Counted from the stretch's first letter, positions 1 to 12,795 are shown. The stretch is DNA of 64,000 nt from Epiperipatus broadwayi (GCA_028023455.1 JAQFVV010012405.1:11030423-11094422), one strand, 5' to 3'. Numbers and translations are program-made. Notes: generated by a model not told the origin, from the letters alone.

Positions 1-2006
1 AAAATGTGAACATTTAAATTTTATTTCAGTAGTAAACAAAAATATCTATCAAATGAAGACAAAATTATTATTTTCTGATAAGTAAAAATCATTTAATCAT
101 AGATTTTACATTGATGTGTGAGACAAAGAAAAACATCAGAAAATGCTGAAATCTGAGTTTGCTGCAATCAACAACCTCTTATTAAATTCCAATGAGAGCT
201 AAATAGTTGTATGTCTGGATATGGTGAGCTTTATAAACAATTAGTAAAATCATCATCTTGAAGTTTAATCACCAATTGAATTACATTGTTAACTGAAAAC
301 TATTAAAACAGCACAAGACTGAATGTGGTGCTAGTTGTGCTTTCTTTTGTGATGAATCTGATTTCTTACCAGTTCACAAACAAACTGCATATTGTCAAAT
401 AGCGATAATGATTAAAATATGTATGAAAAATGTAAAACTAAATATTGTAGTTAATAAAAAAAGTTTGTCTTGTATTAATTTTTTTCAAATATTTGAAAAT
501 TTTTATTAGTCATACTTTATTTCCTTATTATTTTATGCAAATTTTAAATTAATTTTGTCTTGTTGCTTTGTTTTTATGTGATTTCTGAAAATTACAGAAC
601 ATATCACCCATTTTTCAATATAAGTTAAGTCTATTTTTGCACATTTTTTTAATGCAGGTTTTCTACAAAACCTTCTACATATAAAATGAGACCCAGGGGT
701 ACTCAACAAATATGCAGGAAATTCAAATAAGGGAATATTGGAAAAGGATGATACTGAATAAATCAAAAGATATTCAAGTTATTTAATGATAAATATATTA
801 ACTGTTTATTAAATATAGAGAAAAAAACTATATTTTATTTTCTTGTAAAGATTTCATTAGTTTTTTTAAACTTTTAAATTTTTATTTATTTATTTATTTA
901 TTTATTTGTTATTCAAAAGAGATAAATATATTTGTAAAAGTCATTGACTTTTTTATGTTGATAATATATATAAATTATACATCAATTCAGTAAACAAGAG
1001 ACATATAAATAGTTGGAACTTATAGATAATTACGATTATCTTTTATGTTTTCATTTGATTTAAATATATATATAGAGAAGCAATATGCCTTACATAATTT
1101 AATACAATGTTAGGATTGAGGTCCTCCAGTGCCGGAAGTTCCAGAGTTCAATGGTCTTATGAACCTTTAAATCAAGGCCATTCTACTATTTATTTTTAAG
1201 AATGTTCGACTGTTGTTTGAAAAATATATAAAAATAGTGTTTGAGTGTGGATAGCATAAAAATGTTGTTTAAAATGTCAATATAAAATTCAAATATAAAT
1301 CTGGCTTAAAGAAATAGTACTAATTTTACCTTAAAATGATTAATCATTCATAGTTAATAATAATATATAAAAAAATGCTATTATATATATATATGAGACT
1401 TTATCAGTATCACCTAATGATAGATTATTTTAGCAGCACTCCCTATGACCCAAACATATAAAATCTGTTTCTATACTTAAATTTCAGTTAGAAATATGCA
1501 ACTAGTTCTATTTCATATACATATAAAATAAAAGCCTTTTAAACAAGTAAACCTACTGTTGAACGAAGATCTCTCTAACAGTCCTTTATAGAGATATAGA
1601 GAAGGACAAGTTATTACTCATCTGATTTACCAATTTTAGTGAGGATGTGAATAATCTCTAAATAAGCATGGGAAAAATGCCCATCTCTGATCAATATTGC
1701 ATAATAGACTTTGGTTGATTATGGGTCAACTACTTAAAAAACCATTTTAAGCCTCTTGAAACAAAATTGTTTGATCCAGCTTTGAACCTCATTTACATTT
1801 GTGAATTTCATTCCACTGTCTTATAAATTGAACTAATGATATTTATTAGATTAATAAGCAATAATTGCAATGGATATTAGAAAGTGTAATATTATTTGAT
1901 TTCATTAACTAATTCAATTCAAATGCATTTTGAGAATCATTTACAATTTCCTAGGTCAGTAACTTATAATTAACATATTACGTGTTGTTTGAGATTATAT
2001 ATACAA
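1..2006. other. AT-rich sequence, no gene recognised
   Basis: No reading frame with recognisable protein similarity and no RNA gene is visible. A short ATTT tetranucleotide microsatellite lies near 880-907 and short TA tracts near 1058-1073 and 1381-1394. The first 110 bases resemble, weakly, the segment near 63190-63250, including a shared 'CTATCAAAT-AAG-AAA-TTTATTAT' pattern, so this end may carry a relic of the repeat seen at the far right. Confidence 0.5.
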
Positions 2007-2193
2007 ATCGCTTCTCGGCCTTTTGGCTAAGATCAAAGGGTAGTATCTGTTCTTATCAGCTTAATATCTGGTACACTCCCTAATGGAGGCCAGAATATTA
2101 AACTGATTTTTGGAATTAGGTGGAGAGTTAGGGACTTGCTGCGCCTCCGCCACGGGTTGACCTGGTATTGCAGTACTTCCAGGAACGGCCCAC
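2007..2193 (+). ncRNA. U2 spliceosomal snRNA (possibly a diverged copy)
   Basis: U2 snRNA pairs with the intron branch site in the major spliceosome. The sequence begins with the near-invariant U2 5' end (ATCGCTTCTCGGCC) and keeps the branch-site recognition element GTAGTA at 2040-2045, the stem IIa region, an Sm-type site (GATTTTTGG) and the stem IV loop TATTGCAGTAC. The length of about 187 nt equals that of typical U2. Two points raise doubt about function: the base just 5' of GTAGTA is G where U2 RNAs usually have T, and the stem III hairpin pairs less well than expected (GGGACTTGCTGC instead of a clean GGAGC-TTG-GCTCC type stem). The 3' end is placed by homology. I could not identify a proximal sequence element upstream with confidence. 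It could be a functional variant gene or a recent pseudogene. Confidence 0.88.
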
Positions 2194-2678
2194 TTCTCTT
2201 CCCAGAGGAAAAAAATTATTATATTAATTTTTTTTATTATATTATTTTTCCCCTAATTTTTCTATGCGATTATGCAAAATAGATTTCTTCAAGTTTTATC
2301 ATCAAGTAAAATAGATACTTGATATACAATAAATTGTTTTATTTATTTTTTAAAAAAAAAAACAACAATATAATTTCATTAAACTTACTTTATTAAAGGA
2401 TGTTCTTAAATTAGCTGTTCACGAATTTAAATTTTCTGATTTAATTCTCATGACAGTACTGTTACTTAATTAGTCCAGCAATATCTGAAGAAGAGAAGAG
2501 AGTAATACTACTCAAAACATTGATTTATATAGTAAACTGTGTGCTATTACTAACAACTAAATATATTTTAAAAGATTAAATAAAGTTAATTTTTTCTAAA
2601 TAACATTTGCTATTAATATTAAATGTCGGAAATAGTTCATGTAATTATAACTAAAATACCATTACCCTAAACTTTTAG

Positions 2679-3157
2679 ATAAATACATTTGTAATATTTG
2701 TGGGGTTCGAACTCAGACTTTTACATGACCCACCACTCTCAGTGCCATCTCATATTGCTGACCCACCTGATCACACACATGTTGAAAAGATAAATAATCA
2801 CCAATATACATATTTCATGTTAAACCAGCAATCATCAGTTGGTTCAGATTACTATCCTCACACATATATATAATCAGTACTCAGCTTTATATTAAGATAG
2901 CCAATCTTTATACTTTAATGGACAGGCTTCAAACTATTCCAACTCACAACTCTTTAGCCTTCCATATCATTGAAAATTTGATGATGGAACGTTCAAAGCC
3001 CTTGACTTTTCAACATGTGTGTGATCAGGTGGGTCAGCAATATGAGATGACACTGAGAGTGGTGGGTCATGTGAAAGTCTGAGTTCGAACCCCACAAGTA
3101 TTACATATATAAATGCAGGTTTAAGCCTGTACAATGTATTAATAAATACATTTGTAA
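2679..3157. repeat. Family A inverted-dimer retroposon (copy A1) with TSD
   Basis: The element spans about 2695-3141. Its two ends form a nearly perfect inverted repeat of about 85-90 bp (roughly 2701-2790 against 3010-3098), each end carrying GTTCGAAC next to a run of C/G that resembles the T-arm or B box of a tRNA. A 3' extension beyond the right arm reads through 'AGCCTGTACAATGTATT'. The direct repeat ATAAATACATTTGTAA is present at 2679-2694 and 3142-3157. A 16-bp exact flanking duplication of this length is typical of LINE-mediated retroposition rather than of a cut-and-paste transposon. The central 230 bp are unique to one strand and match single-arm copies elsewhere in the window. Confidence 0.8.
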
Positions 3158-5046
3158 ATATATATTTCTACAATATAATTTAAGTACTATAGAATGCTTG
3201 TTTTTAAACTTGGATCTTTATTTTTATGTTTGCTTTTAAATATATATTTAAGGACAATTTATATGTATGCTTGTGACTGCATGTTGGTAGTAAAATAATA
3301 ATCCAAATAAAGTATTTTTTATAGATTACATATGGAAAAATTTACTTCTGAAAGATTTTTTTAAAGGGCAAAAGTTTCAGAAAAGAATTACAATGTTTGG
3401 TCCATTGTGTTTTATTGATTCTTAATACCTACTGGAAAAATTACATTTTACAATTTTTTTTCATCTCATAACATTATTTTACTTATTAGCCAATTACAAT
3501 TTATCAAGTGAAAAGTAGAAACAAAAACAAATATCATTACACATATAACTAATTACTAGAAAGTCTTCATAAAATTGGTAGTTTTAAGTAATTAATCAAA
3601 AAGGTATACTGATTCTCACACAAATATTATATTATGATGAATATCATATTTACAAATGCATAAGACCTTACTCAAGACATATATTTTAAACTCTATGCTG
3701 ATGATTTTTTTTGTAATGATTTAATTTGGTGACCATCACATAGATTTTAATTGTATAAAATTTTGTAAATAATTCCTGAAAAGGTTTTCCTATCTGTTAA
3801 AGCTTTAGAATTACTTATTAGTCAATCTAAAATAAGATCCCCCACCCCATACCATTATCTCTTTTCCATTCATCCAACAATTGATTATTTTAAATTATTT
3901 CTGAAAAAGTCACATGGATCATTCATAGATGTGTTTCATTTAAGTAATTAGATGTGTTTATGAATAGAATATTTCTCAGCTAATTTATTAATTTTTTTGC
4001 TCTTTGATTTGACTGTCTTACTTATTTCTAGAGTATTTGTTTTAATTTTTAAACCAAATATCAAGTTAAAATTAGAAGAATATATTGATTTCATTTAATT
4101 TTTTTATTTAATTTTTTTTTAAAATATATAATACCATGCCTGTTAAATGTTCGATTTTATTTATCAATTTTTTACACAGATTATCTAGCAAAGACAAAAT
4201 GACTATTTGGATTTACTATGTCAGTTCTTGTACAAATGGCAAATGTTACAAGTGATATTATTTTGTACAACTAATAAATCAAGCCCAGATGAAACAAAGC
4301 TTTTTCAATATTGTTGGGTTTGCACCCGGGCTTGATTTGGGTTACTCTGAATATAATTTGACAAAATTGTTATCTCTAAAAGACCCAAAAAGACATAAAT
4401 GTGTCTCTAGACATTCTGCCTAAAGAGTTGGCTCATTGATATTAACAGTGTTTAGGAAACTTATTTTGTCACATATATGTATATGATATATTTTGTGGGT
4501 TCATCCATGTATGGTTTTGATTATGTATATATTGATGAAACCATAAAATATATCCTTTACATCTGTAACCTGTAAAAATCTTCAAATCAATATATATATA
4601 TATATATAAATGTAGAATCATTTTCCAATATTATATGTTATTCCTCACCTTGACTAATAAATCAAATGCTGTTAATAAACATTGCATTTATATAAGTATG
4701 GAAAACCTCAAAGTATGGTTGTTAATGCTTAGCATGAAAACAATCTCAGAATTTAAATTCACATGGAATATGAATTTTTTTTCAAGTAATTGAGAATTTT
4801 AAAACAAATTTAAGATTTTTTCCTCCCCAAATGGCTGCTTATATTTAAATTACTTAATCAAATAATTATTGGGTAATATGTGGATATCTATTTATCCATT
4901 CTTACATAAAAGCTCATAAAAACTGCCAAATCTTCTTACTTAATCCCAATTAAGTGAAATTGAGAGTAATATTTTACTTTTCATTAATTCTTTCTAAAGA
5001 AATGTTGAAAAAGCTTTTCATTTGTAGTGGATTATTTAGACTCTTG
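3158..5046. other. AT-rich sequence with two imperfect hairpins, no gene
   Basis: No coding or RNA gene is seen. An 11-bp inverted repeat (AAATCAAGCCC at 4276-4286, complement at 4328-4338) and a 21-bp inverted repeat with two mismatches (about 4488-4508 against 4535-4555) could form hairpins. A TA microsatellite is at about 4591-4607. Confidence 0.45.
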
Positions 5047-5320
5047 TGACATTTATTTAAGCCACTAAACATCACATGATCACCATTTCATATGCTTGCA
5101 CATAACTGTTATCAAAACAGGCAAAACTCTCCATACAGTAGTGCCACTCAGTGCCAGCAGAGTAATCAATGGATGCCAGAAACTAGTCTGGGATATTGGA
5201 TGAGTAGGCACTAGATGGGAATGTTATGCACAAGCCTTCTGGAATCCATTGATTACTCTGGCTGGCACTGAGTGACACTACTGTATAGACAGTTTTGCCT
5301 GTTATAATGACATTTATTTA
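5047..5320. repeat. Family D foldback element (copy D1) with 13-bp TSD
   Basis: Left and right parts are inverted copies of one another: the segment around 5110-5172 (containing CAGTAGTGCCACTCAGTGCC) returns as its complement at 5243-5305. The element is bounded by the direct repeat TGACATTTATTTA at 5047-5059 and 5308-5320, a target-site duplication of retroposon length. The centre carries the family D signature GGATGAGTAGGCACTAGATG, shared with copies at 13.5, 14.0 and 57.3 kb. Confidence 0.8.
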
Positions 5321-5455
5321 TTTATGTAAATAATAAATACCTCGGATTGCATGTAACTAAAAGGGAAGTAACTGAAACTTCTATTGAGTTATATAATTTA
5401 AATAAACTCTTCAAAAAAAAAAAAAAGATACTATCTGCTTCTTGTTACTATATAT

Positions 5456-5591
5456 GTTTAGTTTATTTATATAATTTTAAATGAAGGAGTGAATTCAATT
5501 TAAATAGGAATTATTATCATTTATTTTATAAATATGCATAATCAATAGATTGAATTTACTCCCTCATTTAAAATTTGTAAATAAACTAATT
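5456..5591. repeat. Short snap-back (MITE-like) element
   Basis: Inverted arms of about 45 bp (around 5457-5502 and 5548-5591) share the core TTTTAAATGAAGGAGTGAAT with a few mismatches and enclose a spacer of about 45 bp. No protein coding. The superfamily cannot be assigned from this copy alone. Confidence 0.6.
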
Positions 5592-5634
5592 CAAAATTAA
5601 GTATATACAAATGTATATAAAGAAAAGTTTGGTT

Positions 5635-5823
5635 TAATACTTTAACTGCATGGTAGCATGCTTTTGACTAACTGGTAGTCATATTTATACCAATAATTGT
5701 CGAAGAAGCTTGTGACTTTTATAAAAGAATTAAAAAATATATAAAAGACATGAGTTTCTTGGACAACTATTGCTGTAAATATGATTACCAGATAGCATCC
5801 ATACTATTAAAGTACAGTAGTAT
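5635..5823. repeat. Imperfect palindromic element
   Basis: Two arms of roughly 85-90 bp are imperfect inverted repeats, with matching blocks CTGGTAGTCATATTTATA against its diverged complement near 5775-5795, and AATTGTCGAAGAAGCT against the complement near 5752-5773. The arms meet with almost no spacer around 5725-5740. This resembles an old foldback MITE. Confidence 0.55.
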
Positions 5824-6355
5824 CATCGACAGTACCAGTCATTGGGTGATGCTGTTGCTACTTAAAAATATTGAAATATAACGTTACCTGACCATGACAT
5901 ATTATTAAATAACTAATCTTTTTTAATAACTAAATAGTAAACAACATCTTTTTTATTATATTTTTCCCCTTTAATAACTAAATGACATTTTTTTAATAAG
6001 AATTTTTTTATTTACACAAAAAGGAACAATCGCTGTGTTTTTTGCTTAATGTAATTACTTTTTGGGGGGCATTTTGTATGTATTTATTTTGAATTACATT
6101 GTTCTGAAAAATGTTTTTAAAAGATTGAAGTAAATGAACTAAGCATATATAAAAATAAATGTTAAGAGACAGGCTGTATTATCTGTTTTTTGGAAAGTTT
6201 ATTTACAAGATACAATTCATTGAAAGTTTCAGTTATTTCCTTCAGTTATATTTACTCATTAAAAGCTGGGATAAGTGAATATAAATAGATTTATTTTATA
6301 TTTCAATAATCTATATCAAACAATATAGGGAAATGCATTGTTTGCAATGGTGCCT

Positions 6356-6451
6356 GTATAGACTATTGATTTAGCCAAATATCTATCTTAACACTCACAT
6401 GTAGTATAGACTATTGATCTAGCCAGATATCTATCTCAACACTCCATGTAG
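6356..6451. repeat. Tandem duplication, 48-bp unit
   Basis: The unit starting GTATAGACTATTGAT at 6356 is repeated at 6404 with a period of 48 bp and about five differences. It is a simple two-copy tandem duplication with no coding content. Confidence 0.75.
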
Positions 6452-7361
6452 ATATGGTTTATGAATGATCTTAATTAAAAATTGATTCCACTTAAGAATA
6501 AAAAAAAAAAAAATCAAAAGCCTTGATAAATATATTGCTGATATTTATAATTAGATTATTCACCAGTCAATTTTAAAGAAACCAATAAACCTTTTTATTA
6601 AAACAAAGAAATTTAAAAATTGTTCTTCATTTTCTATTTGTATCTAGAATAGATAATAAAACATATATTAATAACAAAAAGAACAGATTGTTAAACTAAG
6701 ACGTTAATGATAGTTTACTTTAATAGGCTTAAATTATACTTTTATAAGTAGAATTAATTTCTATTCATTTTAACATTCTTGTAAACAAAGATATACATAC
6801 ACTATATAACAAACTAATGGGAAAAAAAAACATTCCAAATTGTTATCATTATCAGGTGTGTGTCTGTATGAGAGAATAAACAGAATATGGAATTCCAATT
6901 TTTTTAATGAATATATATTGGCCTTGAAAATAGATGGAATGCTGGATATTTCAAATGTTCTAATTATATAAGTTCCAGTTAACAATAGTAAGTTTAGTTT
7001 AATAAACATGGATATATAGTATATATCATAACTTAGAAATAATATAATAGCAATTTAATCTTAAGAGGCTGTTATCTCTCAGAAAACTTGACGTTCCAAC
7101 TACAAAATAAAATAATGTATGATATTGTTCTGCGCATTGATATGGGTAATTAGTTATTTATTTATTCATTACACACTTATGGTTTGATTAACTACATTTC
7201 TTATATAAGTGTGTGTGCGTGTGAAGATGCTTAAATATTTTTAAATATTACATACATCTGATTATGCGTTTTTATATATAACAAAGTATTAGGAGAATAT
7301 CTTTTAACGTACAATGTTATTTATTTTTTCTACCAAAATTTTTAACTCAGCGTATAGCCTT

Positions 7362-7445
7362 AGATGGCTTGCACTGGGTGACACTACTGTATGGAGAGTT
7401 CGTTAGTGTTTGAACAGCTTGTGTAAGCATAGGAAAATGTGATCA
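7362..7445 (+). repeat. Family D fragment (copy D2)
   Basis: The stretch containing GCACTGGGTGACACTACTGT followed by ATGGAGAGTT and a degraded TGTGTAAGCATAGGAAAATG tail matches the terminal part of one family D arm. The rest of the element is missing, so this is a truncated, decayed copy. Confidence 0.6.
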
Positions 7446-7899
7446 GGTGATACTTTAGAAGTTTTATAGTTTTGAATATAAACATAATGTACAGAACTTA
7501 CAAAAAAATTCTCATTTAATATTTTAATTGTTCTCTATGGTTTGGTGGAATAGTAGAATGGCAAACTTTAGAGCTCAAGCTACCCCACCCTATCACTTTC
7601 TAAGCTTGGACTTCTTATGAACTCACGAGTAATAAACCGTTCGATTATTTATAGATCAGTTACTTAATTAAAGTTAAGATGACAAAGACAATTATTTAAA
7701 TTGGGAAGCAAGTAAATGTTTTTTAGTAGATGTAAATGATTAAACAGGATTAAGTAATACGTAATAATTAGATCTTTGTTTATTTTAGCGATTTTTTTCT
7801 TTAAAAATTTAAACGGTACAATTACTAATATTTTAAAACTACAGTTTATAATGAAATATCTCCTTAATTGCTTTAACTGATGCTGAGTTTCCATGAATA

Positions 7900-9450
7900 T
7901 CAAAATAACATAATAAACTCTCTATAGTATGTATACTCCGCATTCTACGTTGAACATTATAAAGAAAAATGTTACCATTATTTTTATGAGTGCCTTTTTT
8001 TAGCTGAAAATTTAAAATACCGCTGTATATTTTCCTCCTTAAACTTAAACACACGTATGTGCGGAAAAAATAATAATACAGTTTATATTTAAAAATGAAA
8101 ACGTAAACAATTTCCATAAAAATATTTTGATAAATATCGTTCCGAAATTAGTAAGTAATACACGCGTATTAAAACACATGTAGTACACTTCTATTTACAA
8201 TTTTAAAAAAGTTTCTTACAGAATGTAATAATATGTTATATGTCAAAGGTCAAATGTATGTTTTATGTTTCGATTTTAACCAGTGATTGATTGCAATAAA
8301 ATACCCGCGATTTAGAAATTGTCTGCTTAAAAGAATGGTAGAGAGCTTATGTATATTCACTTTAGATTAACCTAGACGGCATATTCTAAAAATCATTCTC
8401 CCTTTGAACATTGCGTAGAGATTAGAAATGAACCATTTACGGACGATCGAGCAAGCTACACTTAGATTTCTTTTGCAATTTTATATTAGGAATAAAATTC
8501 AGTCACTGAGTCACATTATCATATTAGGATTATTCTTTATACATATTTTTTATGTCTTCAACTTTAATAGAGCACAATTTTCCATGTGAATAGTTTTCAT
8601 CTCTGAGAGATGCATAGTACTATAAAGTCCTTACTAGTCAGTCTGTCTGATCGGCATACTGCTGTTCCACTGCCCGAGTAAGACAAAATAAGCCCTCAGG
8701 AAAAAAAAACTACGCCTTAACGTAACATAAAGTTGAATAATATTAAGAAAAAAGAGCAGGAAAAAATTATATTTGTGCAGTCTTTTGTAACGAAGTAAAA
8801 AAATATTAGAAGCCTTTAGCAAAATTATGTATTTCTGCGTTATTAGATTCCGGAATACAATAGGGGGAAAAAATCGACAAAAATATTTTTTTAATATTTA
8901 AAAGGTACGTAGAAAAATAGTTTTTATCGTTTCTCTAATAATAAAATATTGTTGATTTATTGTTTTTATACATACTTTATAACTGTTTATACTCCGGGTG
9001 ATCTTTAAAACAAAAGCCTAGATAAATATTTATTTATATCTGCTTATTTTGTCTATATGTTGGTACGTGAATGTAATGTATAAAATATTACAATAAATTT
9101 TATTTTATTACTGAATATGTGGATGTAATTAAAATACATGTTGACACTCACCTTCGTTATATATCCATATGTTTGTTTCGCCAACAAAAGAATAGCCGTT
9201 CACTTTATTATTATTTTTAATTAAAAATAATTTACTCAATAAAATATCAAAACATGGATTATTATATATATGTAGAGAGAGCAAAAAAAGAGAACTTATG
9301 AATAATGGAATAGTTTGTCATTCTAGGTTATAATGTGACATTCGCGCATTCAGCGGAAATGATACCCTTCGTGCTTTAGTATTATGATAGAATGATATAC
9401 GCCAGTTCCATGGGTCATAGCGCAAGTATAACACTTCGAGTATTCAAATG
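7900..9450. other. Block retaining CpG dinucleotides, no gene identified
   Basis: By eye, CG dinucleotides are much more frequent here (for example around 8045-8065, 8150-8170, 8300-8460, 8640-8740 and 9335-9425) than in the neighbouring kilobases, where they are almost absent. This is what an unmethylated stretch, such as a regulatory region or 5' region of a gene, would look like in a genome that loses methylated CpG. Short open frames on the minus strand (7839-8117 and 8634-8822) show no recognisable protein similarity and are not called as genes. Confidence 0.35.
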
Positions 9451-12400
9451 TTCTGAGCAATTAACCAATCGATTATTATTATTAATATTGTTATTATATT
9501 ATATCAGAAAGTGGCAGAACTCATCTAAAATCCATGAATCTTTAAAGACACAGAGAGAAAATGTATGAGGGAGAAGAAAAAGAAGACAGAAAAGTGTGTC
9601 TATGTCTAAACGATACAAATCATTATATTTTTTTAAAAAAAGATGTTTGGCTTACTGCTGCTAGTTAGGCATTTGAATTTGTGGAAGTTTTTTTTTTAAT
9701 CATAAAAAAAATAAAAAATACGGCAAATGTATAACAAATTTCATCCTAATAAGTGTACTCTCTATATGTTAGAAAACAGTTCTTTATAAAGAAGGCTGTT
9801 AATCCAGCTGAGTCAATTGATTGCTGAATAACAGAATACTACAGCAATATTAATAAATCACAAGTCCTCAACATATATTCTAGAAATCATAATCTATTGC
9901 TAAAACTCTATCCAAAATCTTTGTGTACTACAACCAGGCTAAGATTCATGTCCAATCTCTACTACTAAACAATATCTCATTTCCAGATTTAAGTTTGATT
10001 TTGATCCTACATAAATTGTCAGGATTATGTTAAATTTATTCCAATTTGGTATGTAATTTGTGTCGCCCTCTCTATTTTTCCTAAACAGTCAACAAAGCTC
10101 AAAACTTTACTTAGCAAATATATTAATTTTTTCAATCCTTACAATACACCAGAAATTATTCACACTTTTGAAGGAGGTCAGATAAATATTCCATTGTCAT
10201 AGTAGAAAGATGAACTTTGGAGGTCATGAATTATAACTGCAGCTCTACCATATCCTGTTTCAAACTTCTTATGAACTCTCTGGAACAATAAACCAGTAAA
10301 CAATTCAATTATTCTTAAAATATAATAGTCAGATTAGGTATGGCATCTAATGTATGAAATCAAATTTCGCAGCAATGGAAATAATTGAATATGTCACAAC
10401 CGTTGTTTTTAGGAAGAAATGGAATAACATATTTCGATCCTTATGCTTTTAGAAAAAAATGTAAGCCATATAAATAAAAAACTAAATCTGAAATATTTTT
10501 ATGCATTTATCTCACATTTTCCCCAAAAAGATAATGGTTCACATATATTCTGTATTCATATTTACTAGATGCAAAATTACTTAAATAAATTTTATTTAAT
10601 TTTTTTTCTCTATTTTTATAGTATAATGACTTTTAGCAATGCATTTCTTTCTAAATACAAGCAGCTAAATAGAATATAGTTTTTCTAATTTATGCTTATA
10701 TTTTTATGAACTGAATTTTTTTTTCCTTTTTGTGAAATCTTTCCAAGGGACAAACCATGCCCATCCTTTTACAATAAATTCCGTTTGAAAAAAAATGTTT
10801 TTCAAAGGTTGACTTTATGTAATATATTTTTATAAATAGTATATAAAGTTTTTTAATGAATAAATAAAGTGATTATTTAGGTACTAAAATATGATTCACG
10901 TTACCTTTTTGCATAAAGTGCATCTAGCTAAATATACGTTCCAAAATTAAATTTTAATAGAAAGTATTGAATAGATTGAGAGCATAGAGATTAGATTTTC
11001 GTGAAATGTTTTCACCTGCTGAATTTTTCAATTTATAATTGTTATGATTATAGGGTTATTAAGGTCATAATTTTACACTACATTAAATATTTTTAATTGT
11101 TCAGCTAAATGATAGTATATTTTTTTCAGAATTGATTTCTCAAAAATTCATATTCTTTTTTTTATTATTGTTGTTATTAACAGCCTATTGACATTGAAGA
11201 ATAGATGTCAATAATGAGTTTTATTATATCCCAGTTTTTGCTTCTATGAAAAATTTACTCCCTAAAGTATCAAAGAAATTCCAATACTCTGAAATTTATA
11301 AGCTTAAAAATTAACATGACCAAATATAGTCACACACACACATAAATATACAGTGAATTAATTAAAATGTTAACAGTTTTTTATTTATTTATCTATTCAT
11401 CTATATACTTATACAAAAGTTAAAAATAGTAATTATGAATTTTAATTCTCAATCTAATAGAATTGTTGTTGTTCATATGTGGTAGAGGTATTTTATTTCA
11501 GATTAAATTCATTCTCTTGTGCCTATCTCATGTGAAATTTATCAGATTTGGATCCATTTGACAATAAAAAATAGAATTAAAATATATATTGATTTATTAA
11601 TTTTAAAAACAAATGTGAAAATTTCACTATTTAGAGCAATTAATACATACAAGATGGAAATATACTCTTAGATCATTGAAGAATTTATATTTTGTTTGAA
11701 TTTTGAAAACAAAAATCATAACATTATCTTAATTTTTTTTAGATATTTATGATTATTTTGCAAAAAATTTACAGAATAATTATTTTTGACAAGAATATTA
11801 TGATTAGATTCAGATTTTATTCAAAAATATTTATTTATAAAATAATACATCTATTAGAGGTGGGTTTTTAAATAATTACAAGTGGAATTAAAGATTTAAA
11901 ACATATTAATTGCTTTTTTGTGTTGTGAAAAAATTGTTTGGGTTTTATTTTGTTCCAAATATATTTTTATTTGCAATTATGCAATAACAAAACATATTGT
12001 TTTGTTTATGTATTTCAATTTATTACTTTTTTCTATATTTTCAAAAATAAAATATTTTTTGACATGTTTTTCATTTATACACTTATACATCTAACTAATA
12101 ATTTAAAAACTGTAGAAATATAATTCAAAATAAAAGATTAACAATTAAAATAAAAAGTTAGACTAGGATTTATCAAAAATGGTGCACAATTAAAAGATTA
12201 ATAGATTTGTTTTGATGTAATGTTAAAACATTTTGATAGATCATGATTAAACATGTAAATTATCATTTAAAATGAAATAACATATGACCCAGTAATATAT
12301 ATTGAGATGGACTGGTCTCATGATATATAACATTGTGTGTGCACATACATTTAAAATTTTAAAGGAATAGTAGAAATAAACACAAACAAATTTAAATATA

Positions 12401-12631
12401 TAATTTAAAATAAAATCAGAAATAATTGGAGAATTGATTAAATATTAATATTTGCCATGTATGAGATATTGTAGATAATTTTAAATGAAATATATATAAA
12501 AAGGACTTCTATTATTACAAATATTTGATTTATTCTCACTTTGACTATAATCTAAATTTTCACCATAACAAAGAAATAAAATATTTTTGTCATAAACAAG
12601 GATGTTTTTGTACTTTATATTAATTATATAA
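9451..12631. other. AT-rich sequence, no gene recognised
   Basis: No gene or RNA is supported. Weak similarity exists between about 7553-7640 and 10203-10295 (both contain ACTTCTTATGAACTC followed by ATAAACC), suggesting an old dispersed repeat. The stretch 11738-12122 resembles 17545-17995 and is listed separately. Confidence 0.4.
11738..12122 (+). repeat. Family H dispersed repeat (copy H1)
   Basis: This stretch shares ordered blocks with 17545-17995: GATTCAGATTTTATT followed by AAAAATATTTATTT, and near the end ACTAATAATTTAAAA followed by GAAATATAAT. A weaker relative begins near 20930. All are non-coding and AT-rich, so alignment by eye is only moderately reliable. Confidence 0.4.
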
Positions 12632-12795
12632 AGACTCAGAAAGAGACCACATGTGAGATGGATGGATGAAATAAAAAAGTGTGCAGAAGTGATGTGGAGA
12701 AGAGAAGCTAAAGATAGGAAAAGATGGGTTGAACTTGGAGAGACCTTCATCCTGCAGTGGATTGTTAATGGTTGATGATGATGATTAATTATATA
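12632..12795 (+). mobile_element. Non-LTR retrotransposon 3' end (C-terminus of RT polyprotein)
   Basis: An uninterrupted frame from 12632 to the stop at 12773-12775 encodes 47 residues including RPHVRWMDEI, VMWRREAKD and FILQWIVNG. This is the C-terminal tail of the endonuclease-reverse transcriptase polyprotein of an abundant invertebrate LINE type. The same tail is encoded at 24117-24370 on the minus strand. It is followed by a GAT-repeat tail (TGATGATGATGATTA), as expected for elements ending in a simple repeat. The copy is strongly 5' truncated. The exact LINE clade cannot be fixed from this tail. Confidence 0.85.

Noticed and set aside
4276-4338. Possible small structured RNA or terminator
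   Set aside because: The stem is only 11 bp with a 41-nt loop, and no conserved RNA family motif is visible.
12481-12750. 89-codon minus-strand frame
   Set aside because: Antisense to the LINE C-terminus at 12632-12775, which has clear protein similarity in the plus direction.
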